A DNA stretch of 19,256 nt. Source: JBGTLA01 sp041744375. GTDB lineage: Bacteria; Actinomycetota; Acidimicrobiia; Spongiisociales; ZC4RG35. Location of the stretch: the NCBI GenBank assembly GCA_041744375.1, contig JBGTLA010000062.1:1-19256 (forward strand), given 5' to 3'. The position numbers were made by a program, and so were the translations under genes. A model generated the notes under the pieces. That model saw only the letters and a program-made list of their open reading frames with translations. It was not told the DNA's origin and searched no databases. Shown here piece after piece: positions 7,308 to 14,517 of the stretch. The stretch's first letter is position 1, and each line of letters opens with the position of its first letter.

Positions 7308-8189
7308 GTGACCTATTCGGTCATCGCCCACGATCCCGAGTCGGGTGCGTACGGCGTTGCCGTGCAGTCGCATTGGTTCAACGTGGGGCGAAGTGCACCT
7401 TGGGTCAGGTTCGGGGTAGGCGCGGTCGTCACCCAGGCGCTCACCGATCCCTCATACGGGTGGCGCGGCCTCGACGCCATGGCGGGCGGGGCCGCCGCAA
7501 CAACGTCCCTCCGGACGCTCCTCGACGTGGACTCCGACCAGGATCGCCGACAGGTGGCATTCGTCGACGCTCGCGGCGAAGTGGCAGTGCACACCGGCTC
7601 GCGGTGCATCAGGCATGCCGGTCACATCGTGGGAGAAGGATGGGCGGTGCTCGGAAACCTGTTGGCCACCACCGACGTGGTTCCGGCGATGGCGGACGTG
7701 TTCGTCGAAGCGAAAGGAACCCTGGCAGAGCGCATGGTGTCGACGCTGGAGGTGGCCGAAGCTCAGGGTGGAGACTTGAGGGGAGTGCAGTCGGCGGCCG
7801 TGCGAATCGTTCCGGGGGCTACCGATCTGGACGAGGGAACGGAGGCCGGTGTGGACATCCGTGTGGCCGACCATGCCGACCCCGTCGGGGAGTTGCGCAG
7901 GCTCGTCACGGTCGACCGGGCCTATCGCGAGTTGAGGCGGGGCGAGTCGGCCATCGCCGCAGGAGCGGAGGCGCGCGCCCTCCATCATCTCTCACTGGCA
8001 GAGCGTCTTCGCCATGGCGTGGAGGTCGACTTCTGGAGGGCGGTGGCTCTGGCCCGTCTCGGACATGACGTCGAGGCTCTGGCGGTGCTGACCGAGGTGT
8101 TGGTGGTTGCCCCCCAATTCGAAGAGGTGCTGGTCCGGGTGGCCGAGGTCGACGCGGTGGCGGCGCAGCTGGCCGGCCAATTGGAGTGA
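7308..8189 (+). CDS. DUF1028 family protein (putative Ntn-hydrolase fold)
   Basis: The 293-residue protein opens TYSVIAHDPESGAYGVAVQS, the family's hallmark N-terminus. Further family segments are WVRFGVGAVVTQALTDPSYG and AVHTGSRCIRHAGHIVGEG, then a GGDLRGVQSAA motif near 155-165. DUF1028 is grouped with N-terminal nucleophile hydrolases, and after removal of the initiator residue Thr2 would be the free N-terminal residue. GTG 7308 places that threonine exactly there. The last hundred residues are helical and TPR-like (about 205-290). The gene follows the importer after six bases, so it is probably co-transcribed and may act on the imported compound. No signal peptide is visible, so it acts in the cytoplasm. 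No enzymatic reaction is assigned with confidence. Confidence 0.88.
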   Translation: MTYSVIAHDPESGAYGVAVQSHWFNVGRSAPWVRFGVGAVVTQALTDPSYGWRGLDAMAGGAAATTSLRTLLDVDSDQDRRQVAFVDARGEVAVHTGSRCIRHAGHIVGEGWAVLGNLLATTDVVPAMADVFVEAKGTLAERMVSTLEVAEAQGGDLRGVQSAAVRIVPGATDLDEGTEAGVDIRVADHADPVGELRRLVTVDRAYRELRRGESAIAAGAEARALHHLSLAERLRHGVEVDFWRAVALARLGHDVEALAVLTEVLVVAPQFEEVLVRVAEVDAVAAQLAGQLE

Positions 8190-8210
8190 GGATCGGATAG
8201 TTGGGGCTGT

Positions 8211-8231
8211 GGCCACCGCTGGGCGGTGGCC
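8211..8231. terminator. Perfect 9-bp GC-rich hairpin between convergent genes
   Basis: GGCCACCGC (8211-8219) and GCGGTGGCC (8223-8231) flank TGG. It lies between the end of the DUF1028 gene and the end of the reversed rpsT gene and could stop transcription from both sides. There is no T-run on either strand, as is common for GC-rich actinobacterial hairpins, so factor-independent termination is plausible but unproved. Confidence 0.65.
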
Positions 8232-8247
8232 TCAACCCGGGGTTCGA

Positions 8248-8264
8248 CTCCAGGTCAGCTGGAG
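8248..8264 (-). terminator. Small hairpin overlapping the rpsT stop codon
   Basis: CTCCAG (8248-8253) and CTGGAG (8259-8264) flank a five-base loop holding part of the rpsT stop (8255-8257). It would be the first 3' structure in the rpsT message, ahead of the stronger hairpin at 8211-8231. Six pairs is weak on its own. Confidence 0.35.
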
Positions 8265-8506
8265 ATGCGGGCGGCGAGGCGAGACTTGCGCCGAGCGGCG
8301 GTGTTCGGTTTGAGGATGCCTTTGGAGACGGCGACGTCGATCTCCCTTTGAGCGACCCGATAGAGGTCGTCGGTCGGTTCGCCGGCCTCGGCGGCGGCGA
8401 GCGTCTTCTTGATCGCCGTTTTCATACCGCTGTGTGCCGACTTGTTGCGGAGGCGGCGAACCTCGTTTTGTCGGTTGCGTTTGATCTGGGACTTGATGTT
8501 GGCCAT
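8255..8506 (-). CDS. rpsT: 30S ribosomal protein S20
   Basis: This is a small-subunit protein that binds 16S rRNA early in assembly. The 83-residue product starts MANIKSQIKRNRQNE and is rich in lysine and arginine, with the family segments NKSAHSGMKTAIKK and KGILKPNTAARRKSRL. The length matches the family (about 83-90). The start is ATG (complement of 8504-8506), preceded by an AGGGA ribosome binding site on the complement of 8514-8518, seven bases upstream. A longer in-frame extension (to 8617) has no family similarity and is excluded. It is the only reversed gene here; rpsT opposed to its neighbours between holA and lepA is the normal actinobacterial arrangement. Confidence 0.97.
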   Translation of the reverse strand: MANIKSQIKRNRQNEVRRLRNKSAHSGMKTAIKKTLAAAEAGEPTDDLYRVAQREIDVAVSKGILKPNTAARRKSRLAARISS

Positions 8507-8587
8507 GTTGGAATCCCTGGGACGTGCTCGGGGGCAGGAAGATCTGGCCGGGAATGGGCGTCGAAGCGCACTCCGGGCAGGAAGGCA

Positions 8588-8593
8588 ACGATA
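8588..8593 (-). promoter_or_regulatory. Candidate -10 box for rpsT
   Basis: On the minus strand the sequence reads TGCTATCGT, an extended -10 form with hexamer TATCGT. Transcription would start near 8581, leaving a 75-base leader. The -35 is poor. S20 leaders can be targets of feedback control, but no specific fold was established. Confidence 0.3.
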
Positions 8594-8612
8594 GCATCCA
8601 GCCGGCGCCCGG

Positions 8613-8618
8613 TACAAT
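8613..8618 (+). promoter_or_regulatory. Candidate -10 box for lepA
   Basis: TACAAT is a near-consensus -10 hexamer and is identical to the one before phoH (14973-14978). It overlaps ATG 8617, so if used, transcription would begin near 8625 and the ATG at 8617 could not be translated from this message. No clear -35 box is seen. Confidence 0.4.
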
Positions 8619-10449
8619 GTCGACGTCCCCGTCCCCCTCTCGACGTGTGAAACATCAGGCGCGCATCCGCAACTTCTCCATCATCGCCCATATCGACCAC
8701 GGCAAGTCGACCCTGGCCGATCGCCTCCTCGAGCGAACGGGGGCGGTGACCGGACGCGAGATGCGTGAGCAACTCCTCGACTCGATGGACCTAGAACGGG
8801 AGCGAGGCATAACCATCAAGGCACAGACGGTGCGGCTCGGGTACAAGGCGTTGGACGGGACCGAGTACATCCTCAATCTCATCGACACTCCTGGCCATGT
8901 CGACTTCTCCTACGAGGTGTCGCGCTCGTTGGCCGCCTGCGAAGGTGCCCTCCTCTTGGTGGATGCTGCCCAGGGCGTCCAGGCCCAGACCCTCGCCAAC
9001 GCCTATCTGGCGGTGGAGGGAGGCCTCGCCGTCATTCCCGCCATCAACAAGATCGATCTTCCAGCCGCCGACCCCGACCGGGTGGCCACCGAGATCGCCA
9101 GCGTTCTGGGCGTCGATCCTGAATCGGTGGTGCTGGTGTCGGCCAAGACGGGTGACGGCATTGACGAGCTGCTCGAGCGCCTGGTCACCGAGGTTCCACC
9201 TCCCCAGGGTGACCCTGAGGCACCCCTCCGTGCACTCGTGTTCGACTCCTATTACGACGCCTATCGAGGGGTGGTGTGTTACCTCCGGCTGGTCGACGGT
9301 CGGCTCGATAGCGGCGAGAAGATCAAGTTCATGGCTACCGGGGACACCCACGGCGCCAATGAGATCGGTTATCTCACTCCCAAGGCGGTGGCGGCGACCG
9401 GTCTCTCGGCCGGAGAGGTCGGTTATCTCATCACGGGAGAGAAGGAGATCGATCGCATCAAGGTGGGCGACACCGTCACGACCGCTCCGGCGGGGGCCGA
9501 CTCGGCCCTTCCCGGCTACGCCGAGCCCAAACCGATGGTGTATTCGGGCCTGTTCCCCACCGACGGGGACGACTTCGAGAACCTCCGCGAGGCACTCGAC
9601 AAGCTGTCCCTCAACGACGCCTCTCTCGTGTGGGAGCCGGAGACGTCCAAGGCGCTCGGGTTCGGCTTTCGTTGTGGATTCTTGGGTCTGCTGCACATGG
9701 AGATCGTTCGGGAACGGCTCGAGCGCGAGTACGACCTGGACCTCGTCGCCACGGCTCCCTCCGTTGCCTACCGGGTGACCACCATGGAGGGAGGTGAGCG
9801 GGAGGTGCGTTCCCCTCAGGATCTACCCGACCCGGCTTCCATCGAGGCGATCGCCGAACCCTACGTCCGCACCACCATCCTCACCCCGGCCGAGTATGTG
9901 GGCACTGTCCTCGAGTTGCTCCAGAACCGCCGCGGCGAGATGGGGACCATGAACTACGTGGGGACCGAGCGAGTCGAGATCGAGTATCAGGTGCCGCTGG
10001 CAGAGATCGTCTTCGATTTCTTCGATCAGCTCAAGTCGCGAACCAAGGGATATGCATCGCTCGATTATGAGCCCTCGGGTTACCGGCCGGCCGATCTGGT
10101 CAGGGTGGACGTGCTCCTCAACGAGCAGGCGGTCGACGCTTTCTCTTCGATCGTTCATCGCCAGAAGGCATACGAGTACGGAAAGCGGATGGTCGAGAGG
10201 CTGAAGGAACTGATCCCTCGGCAGCTCTTCGACGTGCCGATCCAGGCTGCCGTGGGAGGGAGGATCATTTCCCGAGAGACGGTCAAGGCCAAGCGGAAGG
10301 ATGTGCTTGCCAAGTGTTACGGCGGAGACGTGACCCGCAAGAAGAAGCTGCTGGCTCGTCAGAAGGAAGGCAAGAAGCGGATGAAGATGGTTGGCTCGGT
10401 CGAGGTTCCCCAGGAGGCCTTCGTCGAGGCGCTCCGTGTCGACGACTGA
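8617..10449 (+). CDS. lepA: Elongation factor 4 (LepA)
   Basis: LepA is a ribosome-associated GTPase that acts on translocation or ribosome assembly. The product is 610 residues from ATG 8617. Visible GTPase motifs are AHIDHGKST (24-32), the switch I region RERGITIKAQ (61-70), DTPGH (90-94) and NKID (144-147). EF-G-like domains follow, including FGFRCGFLGLLHMEIVRERL. The LepA-specific C-terminal domain contains RQKAYEYGKRMVERLKELIPRQ cut by many basic residues, and ends EAFVEALRVDD. The start is uncertain: a TACAAT -10 box overlaps ATG 8617, and GTG 8647 would give 600 residues starting VKHQARIRNFS, nearer the usual length. The last 14 bases overlap hemW. Confidence 0.97.
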   Translation: MSTSPSPSRRVKHQARIRNFSIIAHIDHGKSTLADRLLERTGAVTGREMREQLLDSMDLERERGITIKAQTVRLGYKALDGTEYILNLIDTPGHVDFSYEVSRSLAACEGALLLVDAAQGVQAQTLANAYLAVEGGLAVIPAINKIDLPAADPDRVATEIASVLGVDPESVVLVSAKTGDGIDELLERLVTEVPPPQGDPEAPLRALVFDSYYDAYRGVVCYLRLVDGRLDSGEKIKFMATGDTHGANEIGYLTPKAVAATGLSAGEVGYLITGEKEIDRIKVGDTVTTAPAGADSALPGYAEPKPMVYSGLFPTDGDDFENLREALDKLSLNDASLVWEPETSKALGFGFRCGFLGLLHMEIVRERLEREYDLDLVATAPSVAYRVTTMEGGEREVRSPQDLPDPASIEAIAEPYVRTTILTPAEYVGTVLELLQNRRGEMGTMNYVGTERVEIEYQVPLAEIVFDFFDQLKSRTKGYASLDYEPSGYRPADLVRVDVLLNEQAVDAFSSIVHRQKAYEYGKRMVERLKELIPRQLFDVPIQAAVGGRIISRETVKAKRKDVLAKCYGGDVTRKKKLLARQKEGKKRMKMVGSVEVPQEAFVEALRVDD

Positions 10450-11611
10450 CCCGGCCCCCGACTCGCCGGGTCTGGCCGACGGGGCCACGTCGTGGGCCAG
10501 TGCCTACATACACGTCCCCTTCTGTGCGAGGGTGTGTCCTTATTGCGACTTCGCGGTGGTGGCCGGCCGCGATGATCAGGCCGACCGCTATCTGAGCGCC
10601 CTGGAATCTGAGATCGCCCATCGCCCCACCTGGCGTCCTCTCGATGCCGTGTTTCTCGGCGGAGGGACACCGAGCCGGTTCGGGACGAAGCGCCTCGGGC
10701 GCGTGCTGGCGGCGCTGGCCCGTCAATACGGCCTGGCAGAAGGGGCCGAGGTCACGCTGGAGGCCAATCCCGAAGACTGGACAGAGGAGCTGTCGACTGG
10801 GTTGGTCGAGGCTGGCTTCACTCGTGTCTCCTTTGGAGCTCAGTCCTTCGACCCCGATGTGCTCGTCTCGCTCGGGCGGCGCCATCGTCCGGATGAGATC
10901 TGCAAGGCTGTGGGCATGGCTCGCCGTGCGGGCTTTCGATCCGTGAGCCTCGACCTGATCTTCGGCACGCCCGGAGAGTCGGCGGAGGCGTGGGAGTCCA
11001 GCGTGAGGGCCGCCGTGGATCTCGAGCCCGACCACGTTTCCTGTTACGCCTTGACCGTCGAACGAGGCACCCCCCTCGGGCGAGCGGTCGCCGCGGGGGA
11101 GCCGGGGCCCGACTCCGACTTCCAAGCCGGCGAATACGAGATGGCCGTTGAAGTGTTGGGCTCCGCCGGGTTCGTGCGGTACGAGGTGTCGAACTGGGCC
11201 CGGCGAGGTCATGTCTGCCGCTACAACCTGGCCGTGTGGGCTCAGGGTGAGTACGAGGCGTTCGGGAACGGTGCCCACGGTTTCCGGGAGGGCGTTCGTT
11301 TTCGCAATGTTCGCCGGCTCGATGCCTACCTAGACCGGGTGGAGGCCGGCCAGTCGCCCCGAGCCGGAGTGGAGACGATGACGGAGTGGGAGAGCGAGAT
11401 CGACCGTCTATTCGTCGGGCTGCGTCGTACCGCCGGAGTGGCTGACGGCCCCGGCATCGACGCCCTCCTGTCCTCTCCCCACGCCCGTCGTCTCCGGGAC
11501 GCAGGCCTCATCGTTCACACCGCCGGCCGCCTCCGCATCACCGACCCCCTGCTGACGGACGTGGTAGAACGCGTCGTCCTATCCCTCGACCAGCCTCCAC
11601 CTGCCGAGTGA
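10436..11611 (+). CDS. hemW: Radical SAM haem chaperone HemW (HemN-like)
   Basis: HemW proteins resemble coproporphyrinogen dehydrogenase but are thought to transfer haem to target enzymes. The 391-residue product has the radical SAM cluster motif CX3CX2C at Cys30, Cys34 and Cys37 (HVPFCARVCPYCDF). Typical segments FLGGGTPS, LEANPEDW, VSFGAQSFDPDVL, LGRRH and SLDLIFGTPGES follow, then a HemN_C domain with RYEVSNWAR and a GNGAHGF motif. GTG 10436 is chosen because GAGG (10426-10429) lies six bases before it. It overlaps lepA by 14 bases; an upstream ATG at 10391 would lengthen the overlap and add an arginine-rich run with no family match. lepA followed by hemW is a widespread pairing. Confidence 0.94.
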   Translation: MSTTDPAPDSPGLADGATSWASAYIHVPFCARVCPYCDFAVVAGRDDQADRYLSALESEIAHRPTWRPLDAVFLGGGTPSRFGTKRLGRVLAALARQYGLAEGAEVTLEANPEDWTEELSTGLVEAGFTRVSFGAQSFDPDVLVSLGRRHRPDEICKAVGMARRAGFRSVSLDLIFGTPGESAEAWESSVRAAVDLEPDHVSCYALTVERGTPLGRAVAAGEPGPDSDFQAGEYEMAVEVLGSAGFVRYEVSNWARRGHVCRYNLAVWAQGEYEAFGNGAHGFREGVRFRNVRRLDAYLDRVEAGQSPRAGVETMTEWESEIDRLFVGLRRTAGVADGPGIDALLSSPHARRLRDAGLIVHTAGRLRITDPLLTDVVERVVLSLDQPPPAE

Positions 11612-11672
11612 GGCGCCGAGCGTCTCCGGCCTCTTTGGTCCCTCCCCCGACATCGGGTGTAGGGCGGCCCAC

Positions 11673-11678
11673 TACCCT
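11673..11678 (+). promoter_or_regulatory. Leaderless-type -10 box for hrcA
   Basis: TACCCT ends six bases before ATG 11685, which puts the expected transcription start on the A of the start codon. There is no ribosome binding site upstream, which fits a leaderless message. The -35 region is unremarkable. No CIRCE-type inverted repeat is present in 11612-11684. Confidence 0.45.
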
Positions 11679-11684
11679 GTGCCC

Positions 11685-12677
11685 ATGTTGGAGGAACGAC
11701 GCAAAGAGATCCTCCGTGCCCTGGTGGAGGAATACATCCGGTCCGGAGAGCCGGTCAGCTCGCGCACGATCTGCGAGCTGACCGATCTCGGGGTATCGAC
11801 TGCCACAGTGCGCTCTGAGTTGGCCTCCCTGGAAACAGACGGCTTTGTGGCCCAGCCGCACACCTCGGCGGGACGCATCCCGACCTCACGGGCGTACCGC
11901 TACTACGTCGACCACCTGGGTCCCTCACAACTGCGAACCGCCACCCAGGCCAGGATCGCCGGGTTCTTCGACACGGTCCATCTCGAGCTCTCCAAACTGC
12001 TCAAGGCAACCAGCCAACTCCTGGCGGATGTGACCCAGCTTCCTTCGGTGGTGGTCGCACCGGCCATGGTTGGAGAGCGGATCCGCGACGTGCATCTCGT
12101 GCAACTGACACCCGACGTTTTCTTGACCATGGTCGTCACCGACGGGGGCCGGGTGGTTCAAGAGCGTCTCCGGCTCGACCAGCCCATCACCACCGGCGAG
12201 CTGAGTGAGGTCGAGCAGGTAGTGGCGAGAGCTGCCGTCGGGTCTGCCATCGGTGCCATCGTCGGGATTTCCGACGAGGACCGCCGGAATGTCCCATCCG
12301 GGGCGGTGAGTGCGGTGGACGACGTCGTGGCGATGATCAGGCGCGCCGCCCACGCCGACTCGGATGTCTTCATAGGGGGCACAGGGCAGATGGCTGCCGT
12401 GTGGGAGGACCTCTCTGAGGTGCGTCGGGTCCTGGAGGTCGTCGAACGTGACGCCATGGTCCTCGACATCTTGGCTCGGGCGCCCGGGACGTCGATTCAG
12501 ATCGGAGCCGAACTGCCGGTCTCCGACGTCGACATGGCGGTGGTGTCGACCACCTACGATTCGGGCCGTGCCTCAGGCAGCGTGGGGGTGATCGGTCCGA
12601 TGCGCATGAACTACCGCAGGGTCATCTCGGCCGTTGAGGAGGTATCCCGCGAGTTAGAGGATCGGATTCAGACTTGA
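11685..12677 (+). CDS. hrcA: Heat-inducible transcription repressor HrcA
   Basis: HrcA represses chaperone genes by binding CIRCE elements and is kept active by GroEL. The 330-residue product starts MLEERRKEILRALVEEYI and has an N-terminal winged helix (about 1-75), with STATVRSELASLETDGF as recognition region and the signature TSAGRIPTSRAYRYYVD just after. A GAF-like and insert region follows, ending SVGVIGPMRMNYRRVISAVE, the family's C-terminal motif. ATG 11685 is preferred over GTG 11679 because it matches the family start and sits at the predicted transcription start. It is followed by dnaJ after 41 bases, as in most actinobacteria. Confidence 0.96.
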   Translation: MLEERRKEILRALVEEYIRSGEPVSSRTICELTDLGVSTATVRSELASLETDGFVAQPHTSAGRIPTSRAYRYYVDHLGPSQLRTATQARIAGFFDTVHLELSKLLKATSQLLADVTQLPSVVVAPAMVGERIRDVHLVQLTPDVFLTMVVTDGGRVVQERLRLDQPITTGELSEVEQVVARAAVGSAIGAIVGISDEDRRNVPSGAVSAVDDVVAMIRRAAHADSDVFIGGTGQMAAVWEDLSEVRRVLEVVERDAMVLDILARAPGTSIQIGAELPVSDVDMAVVSTTYDSGRASGSVGVIGPMRMNYRRVISAVEEVSRELEDRIQT

Positions 12678-12706
12678 CCGGCGTTCGGATGCCGTCGCCG
12701 TTCTCG

Positions 12707-12712
12707 TAACCT
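12707..12712 (+). promoter_or_regulatory. Leaderless-type -10 box for dnaJ
   Basis: TAACCT ends six bases before GTG 12719, with TTCGGA (12684-12689) as a weak -35 at 17 bp. Transcription would begin on the G of the start codon. dnaJ could therefore be transcribed separately from hrcA. Confidence 0.4.
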
Positions 12713-12718
12713 CTGCTC

Positions 12719-13807
12719 GTGGCTATCGACTACTACGAAGTTTTGGGTGTCGCCCGGGATGCCCAACCTGAAGAGATCAAGCGGGCCTTCCGCAGAATCG
12801 CGCGCGAGTCGCACCCCGACGCCAATCCGGGTGACGTCAACGCGGAGGCCAGGTTCCGCCAAGCCGCTGAGGCCTACGAAGTCCTCAGCGACCCCGAGCG
12901 CCGCGCTCGCTACGACCGCGGCGACACCATCGACCTCGGTGATCTGTTCGGCGGTGGCGGGTTCGGGGGTCTCGACGACATCTTGCGGTCGGTCTTCGGT
13001 GACGCCGGGCCGTTCGGAGGTGGGAGCGGGCGGGCCCGTGGCCGAGACGTGTTGGTGAGGGTCGATGTCGGCCTCGCCGAAGCCGCCTTCGGGACGGAGA
13101 CCGAGGTGACCTTCCGGGCTGACACGCTGTGCTCCGTGTGCGGGGGCGACGGGGCGGCGCCGGGAACGGGGAGGATCACCTGTGCGACTTGCGGGGGGGC
13201 AGGCCAGGTGCGTGTGGCCCGTCGGTCCTTCCTGGGCACGATGATGTCGGTGACCACCTGCCCGGACTGCCAGGGAATCGGGAGTCAAGTCGACGACCCG
13301 TGTTCGGAGTGCTTGGGTTCGGGAGTCGAGCCGGCCAACCAGTCGGTCAGCGTCGAAGTCCCGCCGGGGGTGAGCACCGGTACCCGTCTGCGTTTGAGCG
13401 GCCGAGGCGAGGCGGCGGGTCCGGGGTCGAGTCCCGGCGACCTGTTCGTCGAGATCGTGGTGACCCCCGATGACCGGTTCAGCCGAGAAGACGACGACCT
13501 CGTGCATCACGTGGCGCTTGGATTGTCGGAAGCCGCCCTCGGCACCGAGGTCGATGTTCCTCTCATCGGGGGCGGCGTCGAGAAGGTGGAGATCCCTGCC
13601 GGAACGCAGCCGGGTTGGGCAACCCGCATCCGGGGCGAAGGCATGGGACGGTTGGGGCGTCGGGGTCGGGGCGACATGGTGGTGGTGGCCGACGTCGTGG
13701 TACCCGTCGACTTGAGCGGAGACGAGGAGGCGGCGCTGCGCCAGTACGCCGATCTTCGCAAGGAAAGCCCGTCGCATCCGTCACGTTGGCGCCGCGCCCG
13801 GCGCTGA
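12719..13807 (+). CDS. dnaJ: Molecular chaperone DnaJ (Hsp40, type I)
   Basis: DnaJ delivers unfolded proteins to DnaK and stimulates its ATPase. The 362-residue product has a J domain (about 4-67) with the HPD motif at 32-34, a Gly/Phe-rich region (about 77-105), and four zinc-binding CXXC pairs. The pairs are at Cys138/141, Cys155/158, Cys181/184 and Cys195/198, each followed by the usual glycine pattern. The C-terminal substrate-binding domain follows (about 205-340). The start is GTG 12719, which gives AIDYYEVLG directly. No dnaK or grpE is in the window; this is the second dnaJ type that actinobacteria keep beside hrcA, so another dnaJ may lie with dnaK elsewhere. Its stop overlaps the next start by one base. 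Confidence 0.96.
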   Translation: MAIDYYEVLGVARDAQPEEIKRAFRRIARESHPDANPGDVNAEARFRQAAEAYEVLSDPERRARYDRGDTIDLGDLFGGGGFGGLDDILRSVFGDAGPFGGGSGRARGRDVLVRVDVGLAEAAFGTETEVTFRADTLCSVCGGDGAAPGTGRITCATCGGAGQVRVARRSFLGTMMSVTTCPDCQGIGSQVDDPCSECLGSGVEPANQSVSVEVPPGVSTGTRLRLSGRGEAAGPGSSPGDLFVEIVVTPDDRFSREDDDLVHHVALGLSEAALGTEVDVPLIGGGVEKVEIPAGTQPGWATRIRGEGMGRLGRRGRGDMVVVADVVVPVDLSGDEEAALRQYADLRKESPSHPSRWRRARR

Positions 13808-14439
13808 TGGGCCACATTCCTCACCTTCACGTACCCGGTCCCTGGGCGGGGCCGCGATTGCCGCTTCCCGACGGCCAACGGCGGCACTTGGAGAGAGTGT
13901 TGCGGTTGGGATACGGAGACCATGTTTCCTACACCGATGGAGAAGGCGTCCAAGGCGAAGGGCGGTTGGCGAGTGGAGCCGTGGAGAGAGGGCCCGAGCA
14001 CGCGGTGCCGGCGAGAGCTCCGTTGGCGATGGCAGTGGCGCCTCCTGCGCAACGGAGCCGGGTTCGGTTCGTTGTCGAGAAGTTGGCGGAACTGGGCGTT
14101 GCCCGACTCGTCTGGGTCCGGACAGTCCGCACCGAAGGACGTCCGCCTCCCTCCGCCAAGTCACGAGCCTGGGCAGTAGCCGCTCTCGAGCAAAGTCGAA
14201 GTGCCTGGCTCATGGATGTCTCTACCGGAGGGGTAGAGGCACTGCAACGTCCGCTCGTCGTCGCCGACCCAGGGGGCGACACGAGATGGCCGGACCGGTG
14301 CGCCACGGTGCTCATCGGCCCCGAGGGAGGCCTCGACGAAGAAGAGTTCCCCCCTGACGCTTACCGAATCTCACTCGGACCGACGGTGCTGCGGGTGGAA
14401 ACAGCGGCCCTGGTGGCGGCAACACTGGCCCCCAGATAG
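13807..14439 (+). CDS. rsmE: 16S rRNA (uracil-1498-N3)-methyltransferase RsmE
   Basis: RsmE methylates U1498 of 16S rRNA in the assembled small subunit. The 210-residue product has a small N-terminal PUA-like part (HLHVPGP; RRHLERVLRLGYGD) and a C-terminal SPOUT knotted domain. Diagnostic motifs are EKLAELGV (91-98), EQS (128-130), LIGPEGG (169-175) and LGPTVLRVETA (190-200), the last two forming the knot that binds S-adenosylmethionine. The length is at the short end of the family (usual about 240), with a compact N-terminal domain. ATG 13807 overlaps the dnaJ stop as TGATG, so it is likely translated by coupling. dnaJ followed by rsmE is common. Confidence 0.94.
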   Translation: MGHIPHLHVPGPWAGPRLPLPDGQRRHLERVLRLGYGDHVSYTDGEGVQGEGRLASGAVERGPEHAVPARAPLAMAVAPPAQRSRVRFVVEKLAELGVARLVWVRTVRTEGRPPPSAKSRAWAVAALEQSRSAWLMDVSTGGVEALQRPLVVADPGGDTRWPDRCATVLIGPEGGLDEEEFPPDAYRISLGPTVLRVETAALVAATLAPR

Positions 14440-14462
14440 CGGTGATCCGGGGATGAGCCCGC

Positions 14463-14485
14463 TACTATTCGATCCGCTAGGGAGG
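14463..14485 (+). promoter_or_regulatory. Candidate -10 box and strong ribosome binding site for the BldD-like gene
   Basis: TACTAT (14463-14468) is a -10 candidate with an expected transcription start near 14475. GGGAGG (14480-14485) is a near-perfect ribosome binding site. It lies five bases before ATC 14491, which is in frame with the gene, but 32 bases before the first canonical start at 14518. Confidence 0.5.
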
Positions 14486-14517
14486 AAACCATCGAGGAAC
14501 CAGGATTCAACGCCGCC

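Noticed and set aside
8231..8264. A tRNA-like T-arm (GGTTCGACTCC)
   Set aside because: The flanking bases do not form a five-pair T-stem, acceptor stem or anticodon arm; the segment fits better as part of the convergent hairpin region.
8507..8617. N-terminal extension of the S20 frame to 8617
   Set aside because: The extra 37 residues have no S20 similarity, and the ribosome binding site fits the MANIKS start.
13470..13715. Alternative plus-strand frame inside dnaJ
   Set aside because: It is a shadow of the dnaJ C-terminal domain with no start signal or domain of its own.
14437..14479. TAGCGG paired with either of two CCGCTA copies as a terminator or switch
   Set aside because: Six pairs with a loop of 16 or more bases is weak, there is no T-run, and the second copy is probably chance.
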